Origin: Tenericutes bacterium HGW-Tenericutes-1
Lineage (GTDB): Bacteria > Bacillota_I > Bacilli_A > Izemoplasmatales > Hujiaoplasmataceae
NCBI GenBank assembly: GCA_002839155.1
Contig: PGXM01000002.1
Location: 121,586 to 185,585 of the forward strand
Direction of reading: 5' to 3'
Length of the DNA: 64,000 nucleotides
Position numbers and translations under genes: made by a program. Below are positions 51,503 through 60,721 of this stretch, in pieces. Position 1 is the first letter of the stretch, and each line of letters begins with the position of its first letter. Below the pieces are notes generated by a model. It ran no database searches. It saw nothing but the letters and a program-made list of their open reading frames with translations, and had not been told where the DNA came from.

Positions 51503-53023
51503 TTAGTCTAGTAAATCTTCAATCAGTTGATCTAAAGTTTCTCTTGCAGCCGTCATGGCTTGCATTGCTTCTGTTTGTAAAATATCTTTTACTGCAGCGT
51601 AAGTCGTTTCTCCGACCATCGTTTGATAGAGATATTGATATGCAACGGAGTCAGCTTCATCCCATCCAACCACTTCTTTATTGACCCAGTAAGCGCCATT
51701 CTTCAGTGATTCGATGAATTCTGGAGAAGTAAAACCAGGTGCAGTAATTCCATAAGGAATCGTTTCCCAGACTGCATTGACGCCTTGTCCATCAATACCG
51801 TAATCAACGATTGGATAACCGTAGTTGTTTGCTGAGATATAGACTTGATCTGAGTAATCTTCAAACAGTTGATATCTCGTGAGCAAACCATCTTCACTAT
51901 AAGACATAAACTTTAAGAATTGATAAGCAGCGGCTTTATGTTGGCTCGTTGAAGCGATTCCGGCGATATCTGTGTTACCACCTGTTACGCCATTTGGTCC
52001 TGGGTAAATGTCCCAGTTAAAGAGCATTTGACTAAAATAGTTTTTAGCACTCCAAGAAGCATCTCTCCATAACGCAACTTTACCGTTTGCGGTTGGAACA
52101 AAGGCAGGATCTAAATACCATTCTTCTAAAGTCTCAGCACTGAGAGCGTCAACGCAGTAACCGCCATTGACTGCTTCAGTTAAATAGGTCATGGCTGATA
52201 AGAAGACCGGATCGTCGAAATTAAATTTTGTACCGTCAAATGAATAAGATTGCCATAATTTTGCAATCGCGATTTCTTCTTCTGTGGTCGCAGCTGCTAA
52301 TTTTAAGACTTTTGGTAATTCACGGTTGAAGAACGAACAACCATACATGCCAAGAATGTGTAAGTTTTCATTGGTTGTTGCTTGAGCAATCGATTGCATT
52401 TGTTCAAACGTCCAATCATAAGAAGGAATAGCAACGCCTGCAGCTTCCAAAATATCAAGATTGACAATCCACATCGTTGGATAAATAAAAGTTGGAATGG
52501 CATATCTTGTATCTTTATACATTCCTAAATCATGAACTGAATCAAAGATATAATCTGTATCAGGATCATTTTCAAAATATTCTGTGATATCCGCCAAAAT
52601 GTTATAAGGTAAGAAACTTGCTAAACGGTTGACTAAGAAAACGTCAGGTAATGTTCCTGATTCTGCAGCCGCTACGAAGTTTGAATCCCATTCTTCGCTA
52701 GATGCACCCATCATTTGAATATTGACGGTGATATTGGGATATTTTTCCATAAATGCATTGACCATCAATGATTCAATCGTTACGATATCCGCACTGGTAT
52801 GTTGCCAAGTTGAATACGTCAATGTGATTTCTTCTTCAGTCCAATCTTCAATGCCATTCGCATCTTGATCCCAATAAGTTGGGGTTAATGGTTTGGTCGT
52901 TGTTGAATTTGAACTTGAGGTCGATTGCGTTGAAGAAACAGTTGTTGTCGTGGTTTTTTCAGTACAAGCAACCATTGAAAATATAACGCCGAGTAGTAAA
53001 AAACTTAGTAAATATTTTTTCAT
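51503..53023 (-). CDS. Sugar ABC transporter solute-binding lipoprotein
   Basis: A 506-residue extracellular solute-binding protein. It has a signal peptide, lipobox MVAC (Cys20), a Thr/Ser-rich linker (24-47), then a family-1 SBP fold with the opening TLTYSTWQHTSADIVTIESLMVNAFMEKYPNITVNIQMMG. It should capture oligosaccharides at the cell surface for a CUT1 importer, with pair B the nearest. A strong AAGGAG ribosome-binding site is present. The hairpin after its stop could allow higher expression than the permeases. Confidence 0.92.
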   Translation of the reverse strand: MKKYLLSFLLLGVIFSMVACTEKTTTTTVSSTQSTSSSNSTTTKPLTPTYWDQDANGIEDWTEEEITLTYSTWQHTSADIVTIESLMVNAFMEKYPNITVNIQMMGASSEEWDSNFVAAAESGTLPDVFLVNRLASFLPYNILADITEYFENDPDTDYIFDSVHDLGMYKDTRYAIPTFIYPTMWIVNLDILEAAGVAIPSYDWTFEQMQSIAQATTNENLHILGMYGCSFFNRELPKVLKLAAATTEEEIAIAKLWQSYSFDGTKFNFDDPVFLSAMTYLTEAVNGGYCVDALSAETLEEWYLDPAFVPTANGKVALWRDASWSAKNYFSQMLFNWDIYPGPNGVTGGNTDIAGIASTSQHKAAAYQFLKFMSYSEDGLLTRYQLFEDYSDQVYISANNYGYPIVDYGIDGQGVNAVWETIPYGITAPGFTSPEFIESLKNGAYWVNKEVVGWDEADSVAYQYLYQTMVGETTYAAVKDILQTEAMQAMTAARETLDQLIEDLLD

Positions 53024-53057
53024 AAAAAATCTCCTTCTTTTATATAATAATTTTTAA

Positions 53058-54932
53058 TTATTTTCTAAGAATAAATGCATAATCTTCCGTAATTGATAAT
53101 CCGCTTAATACAAATGATTGGTTTGATATTGTGACTAAAGTATCAGAAACAATTTCTCCCGTATCAGTATTAAATATGAGTAATTGATACTCGCCATTCG
53201 CCATTCCAATTGCAATATTTACGTTTTGAATGGTTGCGGGCAATCGATTCCAGTAATTCCAGTTATTGTTATAAATATAGCCGTATATACTATCTTCTAA
53301 TAAATAACCCATGGCCTTTACATTTGTATCAGAGATTTGAATTCCTGAAGATTGTAATGCGGTAAAGGTTTTACCTGTGAGATCCAAATACTCAGCGTAG
53401 ACGCCAGCACCTTTAAATCGGTACCACATATCATATTTCGCAATCCAGGAATCCCACCACCAGTGATTAGCGCTACCAGCTCCACTCATCATGCCACCCC
53501 AAGCACCTTGCTTGATAGTAACACCTGTGAAATCCGTATGATACGTTGAGGTACCCGATTGCCAATCAATGCCGATTTCGCCAAATAAGACGGGTTTTTG
53601 ATAATTATTCCACAAGCTGGTTTGTTCACCAACAAGTTTTTCATAGAATTTAACATCGTTATAGGCATAACTGTGAACGGCAACGAAATCAATTGAATCA
53701 AGCGCATATGCAGCTGTACCAAAAGTGTATTTGTATGACGTTGTCACTAGATGATTGTACGGATCATTATCATGAAGAAATTTTGCCATTTCATTGTGCC
53801 AATTGGTGACTGCGATGGTACTGTATCCGTCAACCCAATCAACTTCATTGAATAGTTCCCATGCAAAGATGTTTTGAGAATATCCGTAACGACTGATAAT
53901 GTATCTCAACTCGTTTTTATAAGCCGCTTTCGCTTCAGCGTTATAGAAAAACTGAATGGGATATTCTAACATACCACCGTTTTTCTCATTATAGACATTC
54001 TCACTCCACTCCGGATTGGTGTTCGCTGAAAATTGTCCATGATTGATTAACGTTAACATAATATAAACATCGTGTTCTTTTGCGGTTTCAAATAAATGAT
54101 CAAGCCGAATTGCAGTACTTTGTCTAGTGTCGAAATTCGTATAGGAATCTTTATGAAGTGAAAATGACCAATTTGATAACCAGATTCTTGCATAGTTTGC
54201 ATTATTTTCATTCATATGTTTAAACCAATTAGCATAGTCATGAGAAGATAATGTCGTTGACCACCAAGCTAAGTTGAGTCCTAACGGTGTATATCCTTCG
54301 CCCGAATCAAAGACAAATGTTTTTTTGTTGACTTGATCGACTCGGATATAACCATCATCAGTTTGAGTAGGTTCAGCAACGGTAAAACTACCTTGCATTG
54401 ATTGAACGATGGCCCCTTCAACGGTCAAGTTCATGACGTAAGTCCAATTGCCCGCTTCCGTCGGATTAATTCTAACCATGTAATGACTAAAACCATTATC
54501 TAACCAACGAACCAATTCTTGCCCTGCGGTATAAAAACCATCTTCATCGATAACTTCACCAATTAAAGTTAAGTCCCGATATTGTTTATACCAAAATGCA
54601 CTTTGTTTTAAATTTGATCCTGATGGCGTATTAAAGATCACGTCAACAGAGATTTGTGAATAATCATATGGATTGTATAATGTTGATATTTTCAAGTTGT
54701 TTTCCGGCTCGTAAACTGCTAATTCAAGCAATTCTCCAACCATTGGAGTATCTGTGATTAATTCGATTTTATCAATCAAATTTACTTGTGTCGTGGTCGT
54801 AGTAGTATCCATGGTAGTCACCGTCGTTTCTGTGGTATTATTTGAAGTCGTAGTTGTAGTTACAGTACAGGCGATTGTTAGCAAAAAAAGCGATACAATG
54901 ATGCCAACACGAATTATATTTCTATTCCTCAT
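53058..54932 (-). CDS. DUF5060/GH-A glycoside hydrolase lipoprotein (copy 1)
   Basis: A 624-residue surface lipoprotein. It has a signal peptide, lipobox TIAC (Cys22), a long Thr-rich linker (23-49), a DUF5060-type beta domain (about 60-190) and a clan GH-A TIM barrel (about 200-520) resembling GH5. Probable acid/base is Glu363 in WELFNEVDW and nucleophile Glu452 in VLFGEIG. It likely attacks the beta-linked backbone of the locus polysaccharide, possibly beta-mannan, from context. The C-terminal 90 residues are a small beta domain. Its ATG overlaps the TGA of the upstream GH130 gene. Confidence 0.85.
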   Translation of the reverse strand: MRNRNIIRVGIIVSLFLLTIACTVTTTTTSNNTTETTVTTMDTTTTTTQVNLIDKIELITDTPMVGELLELAVYEPENNLKISTLYNPYDYSQISVDVIFNTPSGSNLKQSAFWYKQYRDLTLIGEVIDEDGFYTAGQELVRWLDNGFSHYMVRINPTEAGNWTYVMNLTVEGAIVQSMQGSFTVAEPTQTDDGYIRVDQVNKKTFVFDSGEGYTPLGLNLAWWSTTLSSHDYANWFKHMNENNANYARIWLSNWSFSLHKDSYTNFDTRQSTAIRLDHLFETAKEHDVYIMLTLINHGQFSANTNPEWSENVYNEKNGGMLEYPIQFFYNAEAKAAYKNELRYIISRYGYSQNIFAWELFNEVDWVDGYSTIAVTNWHNEMAKFLHDNDPYNHLVTTSYKYTFGTAAYALDSIDFVAVHSYAYNDVKFYEKLVGEQTSLWNNYQKPVLFGEIGIDWQSGTSTYHTDFTGVTIKQGAWGGMMSGAGSANHWWWDSWIAKYDMWYRFKGAGVYAEYLDLTGKTFTALQSSGIQISDTNVKAMGYLLEDSIYGYIYNNNWNYWNRLPATIQNVNIAIGMANGEYQLLIFNTDTGEIVSDTLVTISNQSFVLSGLSITEDYAFILRK

Positions 54933-55951
54933 TTTCCTAGCTCGCTGTCACGACCTACGGATTCATGATTTTCAATAATATAATCGACTAAGATATCGAC
55001 GGTTGTAAAGGCTAAAGCAACGTAGGAATCTGCAGCCCCATAATAAATCGCAATTCGACCGGTTAATGGGTCATGGAGCGTTGCACAAGGGAAGACAACA
55101 TTCGGAACAAAACCAGTTTCTTCATAAGGCATTTCAGGGGTTAAAATATAGTTTTTACAACGGTATTTAACTTTTGAAGGTTCATTGATGTCTAAGATAG
55201 CCGCACCCATGCTATAAACATAGCCGTTGCACGTATTCGCTACACCATGATAAAGCATCAACCAGCCAATCGAAGTTTCAATCGGTGCAGGTCCGCCCCC
55301 GATTTTAAGCCCTTGCCACCAACCATTGCCACCACGTTCCATGACATGACGATGTTTGCCCCAATACACTAAATCTGGGCTTTCTGATAAGAAGATATCA
55401 CCAAATGGCGTATGGCCATTATCGGATGCTCTTGATAAAATTTTATACATTCCGTTAATTTTTCTTGGGAATAAAACGCCATTGCGATTAAAAGGAATGA
55501 ATGGATTTTCAATACGAACGAAGGTTTTAAAATCGGTAGTTTTAGCAACTCCAATCGCTGGTCCATGAGCTTCAGTACACCATACGACATAATAAACATT
55601 GTCGATTTTAATGACTCGAGGATCATAAGCATAATAAGGGTTCCAAGATTTTCCCGATTCATCCACCATTTGTAATTGATGATCTTCAAAAATCCAGTGA
55701 ATGCCATCATCGCTTCTACCGACACGAAGGTGAGGTAAAGTTGCGACAGTTTCAGCGCGGAATACGCCAATGAAAGTCCCATCTTTCCACGATACAACGG
55801 CACTATTAAAGATTCTTGCAATGCCCTCTACGGGGTTTCTTTTGACGATGGGGTTAAAAGCATAACGCCATACAGGTGCTTTTGAACCAAGTTCACGATC
55901 TTGCCATGGCATGTTCTTGATTGGTTCAGAGAGTATAAGATATTTTGACAT
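54929..55951 (-). CDS. GH130-family phosphorylase (subfamily 2-like)
   Basis: A 340-residue five-bladed-propeller enzyme of GH130, without signal peptide, so cytoplasmic. Family blocks are visible: RIFNSAVVSWKDGTFIGVFRAE, YDPRVIKIDNVYYVVWCTEAHGPAIGVA, GGGPAPIETSIGWLMLYHGV and YYGAADSYVALA. The likely proton-donor Asp is in the YDPR block. It resembles the beta-1,4-mannooligosaccharide phosphorylase group (RaMP2-like), releasing mannose 1-phosphate from mannooligosaccharides. It lies three bases after the other GH130 gene and overlaps the next gene by ATGA. Confidence 0.88.
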   Translation of the reverse strand: MSKYLILSEPIKNMPWQDRELGSKAPVWRYAFNPIVKRNPVEGIARIFNSAVVSWKDGTFIGVFRAETVATLPHLRVGRSDDGIHWIFEDHQLQMVDESGKSWNPYYAYDPRVIKIDNVYYVVWCTEAHGPAIGVAKTTDFKTFVRIENPFIPFNRNGVLFPRKINGMYKILSRASDNGHTPFGDIFLSESPDLVYWGKHRHVMERGGNGWWQGLKIGGGPAPIETSIGWLMLYHGVANTCNGYVYSMGAAILDINEPSKVKYRCKNYILTPEMPYEETGFVPNVVFPCATLHDPLTGRIAIYYGAADSYVALAFTTVDILVDYIIENHESVGRDSELGK

Positions 55952-55954
55952 AAT

Positions 55955-57127
55955 TCACCTCGGGTTTTTATTTTGTTTAATTAAAGCAATTCTTTGTTTA
56001 ACAGAGTCAATGGATCTAAAGGCTTCTTGAGGATTGTTAAATACGTAATCTATTAAACGTTCAATCGTTGTTTTTGCGACATGAAGTTTGGTATCTGATG
56101 AACCATAATAAATATAAACATCTTCATTTTTATCAACGATTAATCCGTTACTAAATACAACATTGGAGACATCACCGATACGTTCATCGTTGATAGGAGC
56201 GAGTAAATATCCGGACGGTTTAGCGATGATTTTTGTCGGATCATTCAAATCAGTTGCGAAGGCATAAAGGACATATCTTAAACCCGCTGCGGTATTTCTC
56301 ACGCCATGAGCTATATGAATCCAACCTTTTGATGTCTTAATCGGGGAAGGTCCAGCTCCATTTTTCATTTCATAGATGGTGTGATACTTCTTTTCATCTA
56401 AGATATATTCATTATGTATCACTGGTGAATCGAATGATTGAACAAATCCATAAGCGATTCCACCCCCTGATCCCGTTTCAATGAACCCATCTTGGGGTCT
56501 AGTATAAAGGAGATACTGACCATTGACAAATTCAGGATGCAAAGTTACATTTCTTTGTTGCGGTGAAGGGGTGACTAAATGGGGTAATCTTTCAAAGTGA
56601 ACCATGTCTTTTGTTCTAATAATCCCTGCTTTCGCAACGGCTGAAGACGTATCACCTTTGTGAGCTTGTGGGTCTTTCGCTTCAGAACAAAATATTCCGT
56701 AAATATAACCATCATCGTGCAACGTTAAACGGATGTCATAAACATTAGTTTCTTCTGAATCAATATCCTCTAATAAAATCGGTTCTCCGATGAATTCAAA
56801 CTTTTCAGTAGGATTTTCACTTCTTGCAATTCCAAAGAACGATTTCCGGTCTCTACCTTCAATTCTAGCCATGAGATAGTAATGATTATTAAACTTAATT
56901 GCACCTGAATTGAAAACGGCGTTTACTCCTAATCTTTCAATACAGAACGGATTGGTTTCAACAAATTTATCATATCGCCATTCAAGTGGGATGTGATCAC
57001 TTGTTAAGACAGGGTAATCATAACGTGTTATCACACCGTCGTAAAAGGCAGAATTCACTTTATTTTTTCGGTTGATTAATAGATTGTGTTGGTTCTGAAG
57101 TTCGATAAACTTCGGATGTATTTGCAT
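55955..57127 (-). CDS. GH130 4-O-beta-D-mannosyl-D-glucose phosphorylase
   Basis: A 390-residue GH130 subfamily 1 enzyme, cytoplasmic. It matches known mannosylglucose phosphorylases closely from recall: [113 protein letters not shown]. It converts mannosyl-glucose plus phosphate to mannose 1-phosphate and glucose. The substrate is supplied by the adjacent 2-epimerase. AAAGGAT precedes the ATG, and the first 68 bases overlap the 3' end of the epimerase gene. Confidence 0.92.
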   Translation of the reverse strand: MQIHPKFIELQNQHNLLINRKNKVNSAFYDGVITRYDYPVLTSDHIPLEWRYDKFVETNPFCIERLGVNAVFNSGAIKFNNHYYLMARIEGRDRKSFFGIARSENPTEKFEFIGEPILLEDIDSEETNVYDIRLTLHDDGYIYGIFCSEAKDPQAHKGDTSSAVAKAGIIRTKDMVHFERLPHLVTPSPQQRNVTLHPEFVNGQYLLYTRPQDGFIETGSGGGIAYGFVQSFDSPVIHNEYILDEKKYHTIYEMKNGAGPSPIKTSKGWIHIAHGVRNTAAGLRYVLYAFATDLNDPTKIIAKPSGYLLAPINDERIGDVSNVVFSNGLIVDKNEDVYIYYGSSDTKLHVAKTTIERLIDYVFNNPQEAFRSIDSVKQRIALIKQNKNPR

Positions 57128-58292
57128 TTAAAGTCATCCTTTCTATCAGTTCAATCATCGCTCTGGAATTATGATAGGGAGTTTTCCATAATTCCGCTTC
57201 ACCACGATCATAGTTCGATTTGGCGTTTTCGTCACACGACCAAAACCATTCACCATTTTCACGAGGATCAACTATACATGATTTAATCGTTTCCCATATT
57301 TTTTCACAGGCATGAAGATACTTATAATCTTGTGTTTTTTGATAATGATTATAAAATCCAATCATTGATTCAGATTGAACCCACCAGATGATTTGAGCAT
57401 CTCGAGTTTCACCAATCCGGTGATTATGAACATATCGGCAAAAGAAACCATCATGATAGACTTGTTCAACTAAACTTGACGTTATTTTTTCAATCTCGGA
57501 ATCATGATACTCAATAATATCGCAAGCTTCATCTAACAACCAAGCAGCTTCAATATTGTGTCCATATGAAATAATGTTTCCAAGAGGTTGTAAGCTAGAA
57601 TCTAAGTAAGCGTGTAATGTTTTACCTTTTTCATCATAAAGATGGTTTTTGAAAAACTCCATTAAGGAAATGACACTTTGGCGTACCACTTCTAACTTTG
57701 AAGCATCATACAAATTCATGTAAGCTTCGAGCAAGTGCAATGTCGTATTTAACGTATATGCGGTATTTAAAACGCCATCACCTAAAATTAAACATTGTGT
57801 TTTTTGCCACTTTGAATCAAATTCTTCCCAATAGGCAAGCGTATCTTGATTCTTCGATTTTTCTTCAATCAAATAATATAACGAAATCGCTTCATCCAAA
57901 GCTTCTTGTTTTTTTGTGGCTTTAAAATACTCTGATAATCCATAAATGACAAAACCTTGTCCATAGGTAATTTTACGGTCATCAAGAATTTTGCCTTTAT
58001 AATCTGATAGCCAATAATATCCTAAATGATTTAAATCTTTGAGTGAATTCATTAAATAACGAAATGCAGATGTCATATAAGGGAGGTACTCTTTAGGTTT
58101 GAGATGATTTTGCATAGCAGAAAACGACCATAACATTCTAGCTTGTTGAACTAACCCTTTTGGGGCATGTTTTTTAATTTGTAATGATCGAGTATCAACA
58201 CTGCCATAAAAACCGTCATACTCATGATCTAGTAATTTCGTCCAAAATGGAATGATTTTTTTCTTGAGATGACGTTCAATTGTTTTTAACAT
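57060..58292 (-). CDS. Cellobiose/mannobiose 2-epimerase (AGE family)
   Basis: A 410-residue alpha/alpha-barrel epimerase, cytoplasmic. Active-site segments are [15 protein letters not shown] and [17 protein letters not shown], plus WFWSCDENA near the end, with the catalytic histidines of the cellobiose 2-epimerase group. In mannan catabolism it converts beta-1,4-mannobiose to mannosyl-glucose for the GH130 phosphorylase encoded next. Its last 22 codons (a poorly conserved tail) overlap the GH130 gene in another frame, and the overlap gives translational coupling. Confidence 0.92.
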   Translation of the reverse strand: MLKTIERHLKKKIIPFWTKLLDHEYDGFYGSVDTRSLQIKKHAPKGLVQQARMLWSFSAMQNHLKPKEYLPYMTSAFRYLMNSLKDLNHLGYYWLSDYKGKILDDRKITYGQGFVIYGLSEYFKATKKQEALDEAISLYYLIEEKSKNQDTLAYWEEFDSKWQKTQCLILGDGVLNTAYTLNTTLHLLEAYMNLYDASKLEVVRQSVISLMEFFKNHLYDEKGKTLHAYLDSSLQPLGNIISYGHNIEAAWLLDEACDIIEYHDSEIEKITSSLVEQVYHDGFFCRYVHNHRIGETRDAQIIWWVQSESMIGFYNHYQKTQDYKYLHACEKIWETIKSCIVDPRENGEWFWSCDENAKSNYDRGEAELWKTPYHNSRAMIELIERMTLNANTSEVYRTSEPTQSINQPKK

Positions 58293-58317
58293 AGTAACTC
58301 TTCTTTCGTTATTGTAA

Positions 58318-60705
58318 TTAGTTTATCGGTTCTGCAATTAACGCAATATCTACGCTAAATGTTGGTAATGTTAAGGTTAATGATCCATCATTTTCATGGA
58401 CTACGGTCGATTGATTCATCAATTCGCCTGTTAGGGTATTATAAAAACTGATTTGATAAGTTCCTGCATCAATCGATGGAACAGTGAAAGTAACATTCGA
58501 TTTCGTTGAAGCAAACTGATTATTTAAGGTGTATCCTGTGTCATATAAATAGGCATAGATGCGATTATCAACAATGTAACCCATATAATCAACAACCGCC
58601 ATCGAAACGTTCGCAATATGGTAATCCGAATCGTTTTCAGCCATGACAATGTATTCATTGCCAATCAAATTGACATGGGATAAATAGTTGGCTACACCGG
58701 TAAACTCATCATAAGCATCATGGGGTTCAATCCATGATTCCCACCACCAGTTCATACCCGTACCGCCGCCGCCACCCATCGCTCCAGCCCATAATTCTTG
58801 TTTTAATGTCACGTTATATGGGTCTCTAGCGTATTGATCAGAGCCGCTATTGCCGCTGTATCCAACTTCATTGTACATAATCGGTTTTTCAAAGACTTCA
58901 AATCCGTTATTTTGTTTTGTTGGCAAGGTTGATAAGTGATTATAAATGCCATAACTATGGACATTGACATAATCGATTTCATCTAGGTCAAACACTTTAT
59001 AAATATTGGATAAGAATGAATCGCTCTTAACTGAAGTGGTAACCATATGTGAATTTGGATCATTTGATTTGATATAAGAGGCCATTTCTTGATGCCAAGC
59101 CGTTCCAGAAACAGCTGAGTAAGATTCAATCCAATCAACTTCATTGAATAATTCAAAGCTCATGATGTTATCAGAATATCCCCATCGAGCAATGATATAA
59201 CTCAATTGGTTTTTAAAACTTTCTTTTGCGACTTCTGCTGTAAAGAATTGTCCCGGACTTGAGAGATGTTCTGCGTATGGATTAGACCCATATTTAGAGG
59301 TATACCATGTATTTGTACTGTTCGGCCACATCGGATTAACCGTTGCCGAAAACATTCCGTGATGTAAGAGGCATAATTGAATGTAGATATCATTATCATC
59401 GGCGATTTCAATGGTGCGATCCAATGATTTCATGTTACTTTGTCTCGCATCATAATTATAAACATCATTCCAAAAAATTGAAAATCCCCAGGCAGCCATC
59501 CACACACGTGCGTAATTCATATTGGCTTCGCCCATTTTGTCAAACCAGTTTTGATAATCATAGTATTTACGGTCTACAGAGGTATACCAAGCAACGTTTT
59601 GACCGACTGGAATATAACTTTTACCAGAATCAAAGACAAAATGGCGTTGATTCGAGGTATCGACTTGTATGAAACCTAAATAATCTTCAGATGTGCTTAA
59701 TACCGTAAAGGATTTGTCAATCGTTTGAATAATTCGACCGTCGACTTCGACGACAAATTCTGTTTGATATTCGCCTTCAAGTTTAGGTAAATATCGCATA
59801 CGATATTGCGGATTCGCTGACTTAATATATCTTAAAACTAAGTCATAATCATCAATGGTATTAGCAACAGTTCCTTCTAAATTAAGACTTTGATTCACAT
59901 TTGTATAAGTGATTGATTCATCAAATTCTTGAAACCAAAATGCACTGACTTTTGAGACAGTTTCATCGGGTGCGGTAAATAATCCATAAATATGAATTTC
60001 TGAATAATCATAGACATTATCTATTTCTTCGAGAAAAGTGGCTAAATCAGCTTGCGTGAGCATGAATTCTACTTTTTCGCCAGCTTCAACGATTTCACTG
60101 ATCAAAACAACGTCAGCGAACAAAGAAGCCGATTGTTTTTCGCTTAAAATATAGATTTCAAAACCATAAGCGATATCTTCATATTCAAATTGAACGATTT
60201 GTGAACCGGTCAATTCTGGGTCGAATTCGATAATCATATCCGATGTAATTGAAATTGTATTAATTAAAACATCATCATTATCTCTTATTTCTAAAGATGC
60301 TCCAAACAAGTTTAAATTATCACCTAAAGAATACTGTGTCTTCTTGGGTGGAATGACAGTGTAGCCATCTGAAACAGTCACATCAAGGGTGACATAAATG
60401 TCTTCATTGTACCGAATGGTAATGACACAGTCACCTGCTGAAATACCAGAGATTAAACCTAGCGCAGTGACTTCTGCGATAGTGTCATCAGATGATTGAA
60501 ACGTCACAACCGTATTATCAGAAGATGAATTGCCTGTTAATGTATAAACTATTTGGTAAGTACTGTCAATGGCCATGATTAAACTGTCTTTGTTTGTTTC
60601 TAAAATGATATTTTCTTTTGAAGTGGTGGTTGTTTTGTCAACGCAACCATAAATAGGCAGAAACAAACTGAGTATCGTTAAAACTAAAAGTAATTTCTTT
60701 TTCAT
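58318..60705 (-). CDS. Big2/DUF5060/GH-A glycoside hydrolase lipoprotein (copy 2)
   Basis: A roughly 795-residue surface lipoprotein, numbered from the ATG at 60705, which follows GAGGAG. It has a signal peptide with Cys21 in IYGC, a short Thr linker, a Big2 domain (about 33-113), a second Ig-like domain (about 115-190), a DUF5060-type domain (about 200-335) and a clan GH-A barrel (about 345-660). Probable acid/base is Glu522 in FELFNEVDW and nucleophile Glu613 in MYNEVGY. It is a paralogue of the 624-residue enzyme (53058-54932) with extra N-terminal Ig modules. It lies directly downstream of the LacI gene. Confidence 0.85.
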   Translation of the reverse strand: MKKKLLLVLTILSLFLPIYGCVDKTTTTSKENIILETNKDSLIMAIDSTYQIVYTLTGNSSSDNTVVTFQSSDDTIAEVTALGLISGISAGDCVITIRYNEDIYVTLDVTVSDGYTVIPPKKTQYSLGDNLNLFGASLEIRDNDDVLINTISITSDMIIEFDPELTGSQIVQFEYEDIAYGFEIYILSEKQSASLFADVVLISEIVEAGEKVEFMLTQADLATFLEEIDNVYDYSEIHIYGLFTAPDETVSKVSAFWFQEFDESITYTNVNQSLNLEGTVANTIDDYDLVLRYIKSANPQYRMRYLPKLEGEYQTEFVVEVDGRIIQTIDKSFTVLSTSEDYLGFIQVDTSNQRHFVFDSGKSYIPVGQNVAWYTSVDRKYYDYQNWFDKMGEANMNYARVWMAAWGFSIFWNDVYNYDARQSNMKSLDRTIEIADDNDIYIQLCLLHHGMFSATVNPMWPNSTNTWYTSKYGSNPYAEHLSSPGQFFTAEVAKESFKNQLSYIIARWGYSDNIMSFELFNEVDWIESYSAVSGTAWHQEMASYIKSNDPNSHMVTTSVKSDSFLSNIYKVFDLDEIDYVNVHSYGIYNHLSTLPTKQNNGFEVFEKPIMYNEVGYSGNSGSDQYARDPYNVTLKQELWAGAMGGGGGTGMNWWWESWIEPHDAYDEFTGVANYLSHVNLIGNEYIVMAENDSDYHIANVSMAVVDYMGYIVDNRIYAYLYDTGYTLNNQFASTKSNVTFTVPSIDAGTYQISFYNTLTGELMNQSTVVHENDGSLTLTLPTFSVDIALIAEPIN

Positions 60706-60721
60706 TGCAAAGCTCCTCATG

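Noticed and set aside
53024-53057. AATAATT / AATTATT palindrome and TATATAA before the SBP lipoprotein gene
   Set aside because: Pure AT arms are expected by chance in this composition, and no -35 element supports an internal promoter.
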